DNA from: UBA7867 sp964579205
GTDB taxonomy: Bacteria > Bacillota > Clostridia > Christensenellales > UBA1242
Length of the DNA: 64,000 nt
NCBI GenBank assembly: GCA_964579205.1
Contig: CAZOFH010000001.1
Location: forward strand, 167,717 to 231,716
Reading direction: 5' to 3'
Below the pieces are notes generated by a model. The model saw only the letters and a program-made list of their open reading frames with translations. It was not told where the DNA came from and ran no database searches. This document shows positions 17,791 to 25,923 of this stretch, one piece after another. How positions within the stretch are numbered: position 1 is the stretch's first letter; each line of letters begins with the position of its first letter. The position numbers were made by a program, and so were the translations under genes.

Positions 17791-18798
17791 ATGGAAGGTA
17801 AGAGAAACAACGGAATGTTTGGGATGGACTACATTGATTTGGACAACCCTACACGCGAGACAAAAGCCGCAAAAACTCAAAAGCGCGGCTTGCTCAGCAG
17901 ATTGCGTAAATCTAGTCAGCCTGCATACACCAGTTCTGCTTTTGACGCCGCTACTCGCGAGTACGAAAAGGCTACCAAGGGTGCCAAGGCTAGGATTAGC
18001 AATGCAGCCGCTATCATCCTTGGTGTGGCTACCGCTGGTATCGCTGGCTTTGCCTACGCGACCAAGTCTATCGCGTACAAAAAGGCTTTGGCTACTGCAC
18101 AATACAATGAGCAGATTATCGAGGCGCAAAAGGACGCTGTCGAGGCTATCCACCAGAGCGCTGTCAACGCACTCAACACTGGTAACCCTCTATTCGACTA
18201 CAACGCGTACGGCTCAACTATTTTCCCTGATATGAATGGTAAGTTTAGCCAATTCGCACAGGAGCACCCTGAGCTCGCGCAAAAAATCGTAGAGAGGACT
18301 CACGCCCACAGCAACTCTGACGTGCTCAACCAGTATGCTCAAGATCGTGGCTTTGCAGATTACGATGCATTTTGGGAGTGGACTAACACCAACTTTGCTG
18401 ACCTCTTCACTCAGGCTGGGACTATCAACCCAAACGCTAATATGCAGGCTCTCGACGCATACTACTACACATTCGTAGATATGTACAACTACTTGGGCGA
18501 TGAGGCTGTGCATTTTTACGCTGACGATATCCTCAAGGCTGGTATCGACCCTAGCACTTTGCAAAATGTGCAGATTATCACCGACCCATTCACCGACGCA
18601 AGTGGCAACATTGTCAACGAGTGGACTATGGAGTTGGCGCCTGACGCAGTAGACGCTATGTCAAATGTCAACCTTGACTCGACCGAGATTGTCGGCGCTA
18701 TCGGTATCGCTGCAATGGCTGGCTTGGGTGGCTACTTTGTCGCTAGCAAAATCGGCGACAAGTTGGCAAGCAAATCTGCCGAATCTCAAAACAAATAA
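17791..18798 (+). CDS. Unknown two-helix membrane protein under a very strong promoter
   Basis: A 335-residue protein that I do not recognise. The start is taken as ATG 17791, because GGGAGAG at 17778-17784 sits six bases upstream; the in-frame ATG at 17776 overlaps this ribosome binding site. A basic, Ser/Thr-rich N-terminal region (residues 1-65) is followed by a Gly/Ala-rich membrane segment at about 70-92. A largely acidic, Asn/Asp/Tyr-rich helical region comes next (about 95-295), then a second Gly/Ala-rich hydrophobic segment at about 300-322 and a short basic tail. The basic N- and C-termini suggest both ends are cytoplasmic and the 200-residue middle is outside. It is flanked by a consensus promoter and a clean terminator, so it should be abundant. 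Function is unknown. Confidence 0.75.
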   Translation: MEGKRNNGMFGMDYIDLDNPTRETKAAKTQKRGLLSRLRKSSQPAYTSSAFDAATREYEKATKGAKARISNAAAIILGVATAGIAGFAYATKSIAYKKALATAQYNEQIIEAQKDAVEAIHQSAVNALNTGNPLFDYNAYGSTIFPDMNGKFSQFAQEHPELAQKIVERTHAHSNSDVLNQYAQDRGFADYDAFWEWTNTNFADLFTQAGTINPNANMQALDAYYYTFVDMYNYLGDEAVHFYADDILKAGIDPSTLQNVQIITDPFTDASGNIVNEWTMELAPDAVDAMSNVNLDSTEIVGAIGIAAMAGLGGYFVASKIGDKLASKSAESQNK

Positions 18799-18815
18799 TT
18801 TATAACAAAACCAAA

Positions 18816-18842
18816 AATGACCCACTTGGGGTCATTCTTTTA
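18816..18842 (+). terminator. Intrinsic terminator
   Basis: AATGACCC (18816-18823) pairs with GGGTCATT (18829-18836), followed by CTTTTAT. Confidence 0.75.
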
Positions 18843-18907
18843 TCTATAGTAGTATGTAAAACAAATTTTTTAACTAGTGAAAGCCATTGCCTAAGCGAGC
18901 CTAGACC

Positions 18908-19423
18908 TTACTCAGCAAAGTAACTAGCCACAAATTCGGCAATCAATTTTGCCAATCTCTCAGCAGTCGCCGCATCTATGGCACCTACCACGACCGCCCC
19001 CAGCACGTCACCGTCACACAAAATCGGCTGAAAGCAACACTTGCCCGCGACAGTCTTTTTGGTAGATATGCGCAAGTCATCTACGATTTGAGATTTTCTC
19101 TGCTCCATCATCTCCAGCATATCATCGCCACAAGTCCCGAGTTCTCCTGTAGTCTCACCATTCCAACAAACCAATTTTTCTGAATCGAGTATGGCAATAT
19201 CGCACTCATTCCCCGCACGCGCCACATCGACGATTTGTTTTGCCAACGGCACGATTTCTCTAATCAGGTGAAATTTCCTAATCACGACCTGCTTGTTGCT
19301 GCACGCGCAAAATTCCATCAAATCTCCGCAATTTATCTTGAGCGCCTTGCGCACCTCGCGCGGGATAACCACCCGCCCCAGCACATCCACGCGCCTCAAC
19401 GCTCCCTTTTTGTTATCCGACAT
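18908..19423 (-). CDS. spoVT: Stage V sporulation protein T (AbrB-family regulator)
   Basis: A 171-residue protein. An N-terminal AbrB/MazE-type swapped-hairpin DNA-binding domain (residues about 8-50, with the GRVVIPREVR core) is followed by a GAF-like C-terminal domain, the architecture of SpoVT. In Bacillus it tunes forespore sigma-G genes and late spore development. ATG 19423 is chosen because AAGGAG (19431-19436) lies seven bases upstream; a TTG two codons earlier is too close. A candidate forespore-type promoter (GTATA, 17 bases, TATAATA) precedes it. It is weakly supported but fits the known sigma-G control of spoVT. Confidence 0.9.
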   Translation of the reverse strand: MSDNKKGALRRVDVLGRVVIPREVRKALKINCGDLMEFCACSNKQVVIRKFHLIREIVPLAKQIVDVARAGNECDIAILDSEKLVCWNGETTGELGTCGDDMLEMMEQRKSQIVDDLRISTKKTVAGKCCFQPILCDGDVLGAVVVGAIDAATAERLAKLIAEFVASYFAE

Positions 19424-19480
19424 AATCAATCTCCTTGTCCTTTTGTTATTATTATAAATCTTTTGTTACTTTTTATACAC

Positions 19481-19506
19481 AAAAAGCCTCTCGGGATTTG
19501 CGAGAG
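19481..19506 (-). terminator. Intrinsic terminator of the 20133-22215 operon
   Basis: On the - strand CTCTCG pairs with CGAGAG (19501-19506 with 19488-19493), followed by GC and a T run (19481-19485). Confidence 0.75.
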
Positions 19507-19527
19507 AACTTTTTAATTCTTGGGGCT

Positions 19528-20133
19528 TTATGCGATAAGCTCCAAGAGGCGGGGCATCACTTTAGCGCGGACTGCCTCTGCCTCGTGGCTAAATTTGACA
19601 AAATTGTCGTCTTCGATGAGAGGCTTTTTGGCAATATCTAGCAGTTCGACGCCGCCCATTTGGCAAAAGAGGATGGAAAAATTCTGCGCGATAAACTCGG
19701 CGATATTGTCTGAATTGAGCCCATTCTTGCTCACAATGTCATCCACCTTGTCACTCTTGAGGACATACTCATACACAGGGTCAAAGAATAGCCTCATACG
19801 CTCGACAGAGAGTTTGCTACCATAACTAGTAGCAATCAGCCCCCAGTAGTGGGCGCGTACCAAATTTCGCGGCAGCACCCCGGGGATACCCTTTTTGTAA
19901 GTGTAGCACAAGTAATCTTGTGCAGGCACGATACCACCCGCCGCCATCTCAACAATATCCATCAGTTTTTGCTCATAGAGGTCGGCAAAGACTCTCTCAG
20001 GCAACTGGTCCTCTTGCAAATTGAGGGTCGCCACCTCCTCCTTGATTACATTAAAAAACAGCACTTGGGTATCATAGTCCACATGACTAATATCCGACGC
20101 CTGAAAGTCTTGGGGGTCAAAATCCATTGACAT
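19528..20133 (-). CDS. Small cytoplasmic protein with one possible Sel1-like repeat
   Basis: A 201-residue soluble, mainly helical acidic protein with no signal peptide. ATG 20133 is preceded by AGGAGGAG at 20138-20145, which overlaps the stop of the upstream gene, so it is the last gene of a three-gene operon. Residues about 75-107 (QDYLCYTYKKGIPGV then NLVRAHYWGLIA) resemble a single Sel1/TPR-like repeat: alpha-helix, glycine turn, alpha-helix ending in AxxW. One repeat is not enough to assign it to that family. The context (acyltransferase and zinc-ribbon membrane protein) suggests an accessory role in the same process. No function is assigned. Confidence 0.65.
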   Translation of the reverse strand: MSMDFDPQDFQASDISHVDYDTQVLFFNVIKEEVATLNLQEDQLPERVFADLYEQKLMDIVEMAAGGIVPAQDYLCYTYKKGIPGVLPRNLVRAHYWGLIATSYGSKLSVERMRLFFDPVYEYVLKSDKVDDIVSKNGLNSDNIAEFIAQNFSILFCQMGGVELLDIAKKPLIEDDNFVKFSHEAEAVRAKVMPRLLELIA

Positions 20134-20143
20134 AAATCTCCTC

Positions 20144-20809
20144 CTAAATTCCAAAATCGCGTTTTAGCGAACGCACCGAGCGCTTGAACCTAAACATAAA
20201 CATCAAGACGAATTCGCTCAATGCCACCAAAAGCGCTACCAATGTTGGCCATAGTATAGCACATTTCAAGAAAAATAACAACAAAAATGAGGTTAATGAC
20301 AAAATCAAAATCAAAATCAACGGTTTGAACATCTCAAAATTGACATAGCCTTGGATAATAATGGTCAATCCGAACGATAGACACACTGCCATCCAAATAA
20401 ATGGGATAGCGTACATTACGCCCCACCCCCATGTATGGGTGTACAACTCGATAAACACCAAAAATCCTGTCATCCAAAATGAAAATCTCGAGAGTACTTG
20501 AGCGACACCATCTTTTTTGATAATCGCGCGCGTCACGACAGCCAAAGTGAGCATTACACCAGCCAGCACATACAGCGACCAGCCCAGAGTCTCGGTCACG
20601 AATAGGTCGACCACGATACAAATAAGGAGCGCCAAAATCGACAATTTTTGCAATATCGAGGCGACAGGCTCTCGCTTGTCGAGCAGAGGCTGATACTCTG
20701 GATAATAGAGGTTTTTTGTCACTTCGTCTTTGTTGACAGCCTTGCCACATAGCGGGCAATTTGATTTTTGGTCGACCAACTCGACCTTGCAATTCTCGCA
20801 CTTGTCCAT
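20144..20809 (-). CDS. Zinc-ribbon membrane protein (DUF6320-like)
   Basis: A 221-residue protein. An N-terminal zinc ribbon (CENC at residues 4-7 and CPLCG at 18-22, spaced C-x2-C...C-x2-C) is followed by a short linker and about six hydrophobic segments between residues 50 and 205, ending in a basic tail. The zinc ribbon should be cytoplasmic. From memory this resembles DUF6320 proteins, which often sit beside condensation-type acyltransferases, as here; that link needs checking. ATG 20809 has AGGAGG nine bases upstream, overlapping the TAG of the acyltransferase gene, so the two are translationally coupled. Confidence 0.7.
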   Translation of the reverse strand: MDKCENCKVELVDQKSNCPLCGKAVNKDEVTKNLYYPEYQPLLDKREPVASILQKLSILALLICIVVDLFVTETLGWSLYVLAGVMLTLAVVTRAIIKKDGVAQVLSRFSFWMTGFLVFIELYTHTWGWGVMYAIPFIWMAVCLSFGLTIIIQGYVNFEMFKPLILILILSLTSFLLLFFLKCAILWPTLVALLVALSEFVLMFMFRFKRSVRSLKRDFGI

Positions 20810-20817
20810 AGCGCCTC

Positions 20818-22215
20818 CTAATAATTCGAGAAAATCTTGGGTTCTAGCCCCAACTCAACCAATTTTTGAAAGAAATTGCGTATAATCGCCGTTTCTTGGA
20901 GCCTTGTGCTAAACGTAATAGCACACTCATCGCCATAACTCACCGCGGTCAAGTTGATTTTGTTTAACTTTGTCGCACCCAACACGACAAAATAATGCTC
21001 GATATACTCTCTAGCCTTGGCAGGCAGGCTGACTAGCCCCAAGTTAGTCAGCGTGGTAGTAAACTGCCGCTCACCCACGCAACTGTAGGCAATCTTGAGA
21101 GCAAAATTTTTGACCACAAGAGGCATAATCCGCACAAAAAAATTCCGCTCACTCTTGACATTGGCATTGATCGAGCCTTGCAAATAGTCGATATTAAAAT
21201 TCTTTGACTCTTGGCGCACCCTTTCCAAAATCTGCTCAAAATCCGCCCCTTCCTGTTCGGTCGGCAACTCCATATTGACAAATTGCGAAAAATTCCTGAG
21301 CGTCACACTCGGGAAGAATTTTCGCATATTGACTGGCACGCTGATTTTGATAGGTAGGTCGCGCTGAGTGTTTTTGTATTTTTTGTCCATCACTAGCGCC
21401 TGAAAGTACACCGCGGTCAAGATTTGGTTGATAGTCGCGCCGTACTGGTGTGCGACATTCTTGAGCATTGCCGTATCGACTAGTCCTGTCACCGTGCGTA
21501 ATTTTTGCACAGGCTCGACATTACCCTTGACCTGATAAGCCTTTTTCTCACCACGCCCACGCGACTTTTGCTTGGTCGCAACGCGCTTGAAAGCATCCTC
21601 ATTCTCCTCTAGTCTAGGTTTGTCACGAGTATTGCAATCAAAACTATTCAAGTCGTCAAAATCAGCACCGCACAACTCAAAGTATCTAATAATCAAAGTA
21701 TTAAAAAACTTGGTCGCGCCGCCCCCGTCGGTGAGTGAATGAAAGGTCTCAAAAGAGATTTTGTTGTCCATATATAGCACTCTGAATATTTGAGTGCGAT
21801 TGTTAAAGCAGAACGCTTGGCACGGATAATTAGTCTCGCGCTCTATGAGCAATTTTTTGTCCAGCACCTGAAAATAGTGCCAAAACACCCCCTCGCGCAA
21901 CGCGACATTAAAGAATGGGTATCTCTCGAGCGTGTCGTCAAGCGCAGTCTGTAATTTGTCAGGGTCGACGGTCTGCTTTGTGATGACAGAGAGCCTATAT
22001 ACGCTATTCCAGTTGGTCGAACTGATAGCAGGATAAATCAACGCCGCGTTGTCTAGTTTGAACCAATTTTCGCGGATATCACGGTCGTGCATACGGCGTA
22101 ATTGCTCAGCCTGCTTTGCACGCTCTTTGATATCTTTTTTGAGATTTTTTTGCGCCAACTTGGTATTTTTTTTGTTCTTTTTTGCTTCCGCTTTTTCTAG
22201 CGATTGACTACTCAT
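20818..22215 (-). CDS. Condensation-domain-like acyltransferase (alcohol acetyltransferase type)
   Basis: A 465-residue soluble protein of the condensation/wax-ester-synthase/alcohol acetyltransferase superfamily. The catalytic HxxxD motif is present as HSLTDGGG (His159, Asp163, counted from the ATG at 22215), and a second-half segment, with SVPVNMR near 315, follows the family layout. The first 50 residues are highly charged (Lys/Glu/Gln-rich, coiled-coil-like). Such enzymes transfer an acyl group from a thioester to a hydroxyl or amine; the substrates are unknown. An in-frame GTG at 22254 lacks a ribosome binding site, so ATG 22215 with AAGGAAAG upstream is preferred. It is the first gene of an operon with the zinc-ribbon protein and the small protein. 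Confidence 0.8.
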   Translation of the reverse strand: MSSQSLEKAEAKKNKKNTKLAQKNLKKDIKERAKQAEQLRRMHDRDIRENWFKLDNAALIYPAISSTNWNSVYRLSVITKQTVDPDKLQTALDDTLERYPFFNVALREGVFWHYFQVLDKKLLIERETNYPCQAFCFNNRTQIFRVLYMDNKISFETFHSLTDGGGATKFFNTLIIRYFELCGADFDDLNSFDCNTRDKPRLEENEDAFKRVATKQKSRGRGEKKAYQVKGNVEPVQKLRTVTGLVDTAMLKNVAHQYGATINQILTAVYFQALVMDKKYKNTQRDLPIKISVPVNMRKFFPSVTLRNFSQFVNMELPTEQEGADFEQILERVRQESKNFNIDYLQGSINANVKSERNFFVRIMPLVVKNFALKIAYSCVGERQFTTTLTNLGLVSLPAKAREYIEHYFVVLGATKLNKINLTAVSYGDECAITFSTRLQETAIIRNFFQKLVELGLEPKIFSNY

Positions 22216-22263
22216 ATGATAACTACTTTCCTTTACTAAACCATTTTTTGCCACAAAGAACTG

Positions 22264-25200
22264 CTATTCACTACCCTCCCCCTCAGGAGCATCTCCCCCT
22301 TCTGCTGGGTCACCTCCTGCTGAGGATTCACCACCCTCAGGAGTGTCGCCACCTGTCGGGTCACCGCCGCTTTCGTCTACTGGTTGCTTGACAATAAAGC
22401 GTAGCGACTCAGTCTCGAGCGTACATTCGACGAGAGAGTTTGAATTTTCCAAAAGGCTAAGAGAAGCAGGATCATCTATTACGTCCCCTACGGCGTTTTG
22501 CTTGATCGATTGCCAATCGGCATCACTCATCACAGAGAAGTAAATCTTGCGCCCTATCGACACGGTAATCTGAGTTTCCTCAGCCAAGTCATCTTGCACA
22601 AGCGTAAATACCAACAATTCGTTGTTACCAAACTCGCCATCGCTAGTAGTGATATTCATCGTCAGATAATTGGTCGACGGCAGAGTGATGCTACGAGTGA
22701 CATAGACAGTTTGAATATTCAAATTGCCTGCAGGGTCGTAATAACTCATTTGAGAAGTGCTAAACGATTGTCCATCAAATTTACGTGTCTTGTTTGCATC
22801 ATCGTAATAGATATGATATGCTACACCATACTCATCTATGGTTTGGGCTGTATTAGGGATATCGCATCCTACAACACCACTAGTGAATGTCGGCCACTGA
22901 TACTGAATTTGCACCGCAATAGGAGCCACCGATGCGAACGAAGTCTGATAATCAGCCTCTGCTCCAGAATAGTAGAATAGATATAACGAATGATTGCGCG
23001 GCAATGCCTTTTTGACGAACAACTTTGCATTAGCGCCGCCACTACTAATGTATGCGTAATCATTAGCCTTGGCTGTATACTCGTTATCCTCCATAATTTT
23101 GGCGACTTTTTGCCACAAACTTTGCTTCATCTCGGCAGTAACATCAGCCTCGGTAGAATTTAGGGTAATCATTATCTGGTCAATAGAATTGTATGTCGCC
23201 TCACCTATTGTAATAGGATTGTCTTCGAGAGCATTGTTATTAAACAGGAATAACGTCCTCTGAATAGTATCATTCGACGGCACTTTGATTAACCCAGTAT
23301 CGGTATATGTCTCACTCGCCACACTCTTGCACGCGGGCAAAATCAAGTCGCCCGCACCACTGGTCTGACTGACAAATTTTAGCCTATAATATGTCTTGGT
23401 CTCGATAGTAGTCGTAGCACCTACTGTACTAGTAGTTTCGTGTTTGAGGCTATCTGAGATATCTGGGTAAAGTTGCCACTTGTAATAACCTTCAGTACTC
23501 GTGATGCCAAAACTAGACGGATCGTAATTGCTATCGGTAGTGTCAGATATAGTGATATAATCGACAGGCACATCTATAGTAGTGACATTTAGCGTCTTTG
23601 AGTAGCTAGCAGAATTATCTGCACTTTTCCATTTAAACATCAAAGTCCTTTGCGCGACTGATGTATCACTAGAAGCCCGATCGGTGTGCAGTTTAAACTT
23701 GAACCAACGTTTGTACTCTGATGTATATTTGTTGTCACCAGAGTTACCATAACAATCACCTGTATTGGTAATATTGCTCTGCAAATCATCAAGGTCAAAA
23801 ATCCTAGCGACACCCTCGCTCACTATTTCCTCCAATTCGACAGGAGAATAAGCACTACCGCTACCGTGGAATGCTAACGTATTCTCAGGAATTGCTAATG
23901 TAGAATTTGGCTTTGCATATAGGGTCAACTCATTACCCAATTTTGTACCCATAGTAAACTCATTGATTTTCTTGCTTTCGGAGAATGAGGTGTCCGAATA
24001 GACGGTTAATTGAGTGAGTTTTTCGCGCACGGTGACAGTGAATTGCGAGAACTCCTGATGCACGATATACTGCCCCTCGAGAGCGAACTCGATATCCGCC
24101 ACCTTGCAAAACCCTGATGCCAAAATGTATCCATTCTGAGAGGCTTGAGCAGGGTCGGTAGTGATAATATCATAGTTTTTATCGACTGGCTGACCCGCCT
24201 TATTAGTCCTCACCAAATATGAGCAAATCCCTACTTGTCCTGCACCTTTTGGCGAAATAACAAAACCTCTGCTAATGGCGTTAGTCAACTGCAATGTCCC
24301 TGTATCGGCAGCGATAATTTTGCTATCAACCTCATTTTGATTGATATGCTCGTCAGAATTCGACCCGTTTGCTTTTGTGACAAAATGCACCACTTTCTTA
24401 AACGACGAACCCTCGCTATCAAAATTATAATTAATCTGAGTTGAGCCGTAATCTTCGTCCTCTGCGTCATCATCATTTTTGACAATATCTAGGTTGATAC
24501 TATTGATTTGCACACCCGAAGTAGCATTTGTGTATTCAAAAGTATTCTTGTTGACTTGCACTTCAGAAATCACGACTTCGCGCTTGATTGCGTAACTCTC
24601 TGCCTTGTCTTGCAAATTCATACTGAGATAAACTTTCTCATTGCCTGATAGCAGACGATTTGGCTCGATTGTCCAATAACTCACATTCTTGCCTCTATAC
24701 TCAAGTATCTGAGGAATAACATCTAGCGCTGTCTGCACATCAGTCATCGGATTTTCAAAACTAGCCCTGACCTCAAACTTGGTCAAATCTGACAGAGGAT
24801 TGTATTCCTCCCCGCGATTTTCCTTTACAATAGTCGGCTGCAGATAGATATTTAGATTGATGATATCAGCACGCCCAGTCTCTTCTGCAGAAATTTTGAG
24901 CACATCGGTCGTGCTAAACAATTTAGTCTCAAAATGAGCCCCCTCCGACTCAAAATCGTCGTTTTTGATCAAAATCTCGCCCAACTGCAGAGGATACAGC
25001 CCCAAAGTCTTTTCGGTCGAAACCGTATTCGAGATGGCTGGGTCGGTAATGCTGTATTTTTGGACCTTGGCAGTAATCACCGCGGTATCAGCAGGGGCAG
25101 TCAAAGGGTCGTCAGTAGTCCACACAGGGTTGTATAGTATATCTACCGTACCCGACTCACGACCGACAGAAACGGCACTTTGCTGTGCGCTCGAGGTATA

Positions 25201-25845
25201 AGTAATCGCTTTTTTACGCGTTGTGTCGCCAAAAATGTATAACGAGCGAGCAGGCTCTACCGTCACCGACAACTGGGCTTTGTCTTGGTAAATAAACTGA
25301 GTACTCTCCAAGTCCAAATCCTCATTGGTGTAGGCATCTTTGGCTAACAGGGTCACCTCTTTGACAGGCACATCCACCCTCACCTCAATAGGGGCAGCCA
25401 CGCGGTACATCATATCGCTAGTCTCGGCGTTTATATAGCAAATACCACCTACATTAGAGCCGTCGGCAGCGAGTTTTGCCTTTATCTCAAAAGGCTCACC
25501 TTTTTTGACCACCCTAGGTACTTCGATAATTGAATTGTCGATGACATCCTTGCCATTGCGGACGGTCAAGACAATATCGGTATCCATAGTTTCATCTACT
25601 ATAGTGCCGTCATATATCTCCGCCGTATTGGCAGTGACGACCAGCGTCACCGTCCCCTCATTCTCTAATATCACCTGTGCATCAGTCTTGTTGAACTTTA
25701 GTCCCACTAGAGGCTCATAATGCTTATTGAAAACGCCGGCGGCGAGCATTATACCGAGAGCCACGCAGACTACCAGTATAAAACCGACCAAGACCATACC
25801 TAGTATGGTCATAGCGTTCAAAAAGGTCTCCATTTTTTCTGACAT
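22264..25845 (-). CDS. Large membrane-anchored Ig-like surface protein with Gly/Glu/Pro-rich tail
   Basis: A 1,193-residue protein with an uncleaved N-terminal signal anchor (hydrophobic residues about 12-36) and a long, Thr/Ser/Asp-rich, beta-type extracellular region. The C-terminal 35 residues are low complexity (Gly, Glu, Pro, Asp). Several segments read as bacterial Ig-like domains, such as KFNKTDAQVILENEGT near residue 50, but without strong motifs. There is no LPXTG-type sorting signal. It has its own consensus promoter, embedded in the end of the upstream lipoprotein gene. The two proteins are similar in style and may work together. An adhesin or structural surface role is inferred. 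Confidence 0.75.
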   Translation of the reverse strand: MSEKMETFLNAMTILGMVLVGFILVVCVALGIMLAAGVFNKHYEPLVGLKFNKTDAQVILENEGTVTLVVTANTAEIYDGTIVDETMDTDIVLTVRNGKDVIDNSIIEVPRVVKKGEPFEIKAKLAADGSNVGGICYINAETSDMMYRVAAPIEVRVDVPVKEVTLLAKDAYTNEDLDLESTQFIYQDKAQLSVTVEPARSLYIFGDTTRKKAITYTSSAQQSAVSVGRESGTVDILYNPVWTTDDPLTAPADTAVITAKVQKYSITDPAISNTVSTEKTLGLYPLQLGEILIKNDDFESEGAHFETKLFSTTDVLKISAEETGRADIINLNIYLQPTIVKENRGEEYNPLSDLTKFEVRASFENPMTDVQTALDVIPQILEYRGKNVSYWTIEPNRLLSGNEKVYLSMNLQDKAESYAIKREVVISEVQVNKNTFEYTNATSGVQINSINLDIVKNDDDAEDEDYGSTQINYNFDSEGSSFKKVVHFVTKANGSNSDEHINQNEVDSKIIAADTGTLQLTNAISRGFVISPKGAGQVGICSYLVRTNKAGQPVDKNYDIITTDPAQASQNGYILASGFCKVADIEFALEGQYIVHQEFSQFTVTVREKLTQLTVYSDTSFSESKKINEFTMGTKLGNELTLYAKPNSTLAIPENTLAFHGSGSAYSPVELEEIVSEGVARIFDLDDLQSNITNTGDCYGNSGDNKYTSEYKRWFKFKLHTDRASSDTSVAQRTLMFKWKSADNSASYSKTLNVTTIDVPVDYITISDTTDSNYDPSSFGITSTEGYYKWQLYPDISDSLKHETTSTVGATTTIETKTYYRLKFVSQTSGAGDLILPACKSVASETYTDTGLIKVPSNDTIQRTLFLFNNNALEDNPITIGEATYNSIDQIMITLNSTEADVTAEMKQSLWQKVAKIMEDNEYTAKANDYAYISSGGANAKLFVKKALPRNHSLYLFYYSGAEADYQTSFASVAPIAVQIQYQWPTFTSGVVGCDIPNTAQTIDEYGVAYHIYYDDANKTRKFDGQSFSTSQMSYYDPAGNLNIQTVYVTRSITLPSTNYLTMNITTSDGEFGNNELLVFTLVQDDLAEETQITVSIGRKIYFSVMSDADWQSIKQNAVGDVIDDPASLSLLENSNSLVECTLETESLRFIVKQPVDESGGDPTGGDTPEGGESSAGGDPAEGGDAPEGEGSE

Positions 25846-25893
25846 ATTTCCCCCAATTTTATTTTTGAATTTAGCCCGAATATTTATTTATTA

Positions 25894-25923
25894 ATTATAC
25901 CCAAAAAGAGACTACTTTGTCAA
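25894..25923 (-). promoter_or_regulatory. Sigma-A promoter inside the end of the upstream gene
   Basis: On the - strand TTGACA (25918-25923), 18 bases, then TATAAT (25894-25899). The -35 lies within the last codons of the 556-residue lipoprotein gene, and the promoter drives the gene starting at 25845. Confidence 0.65.
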
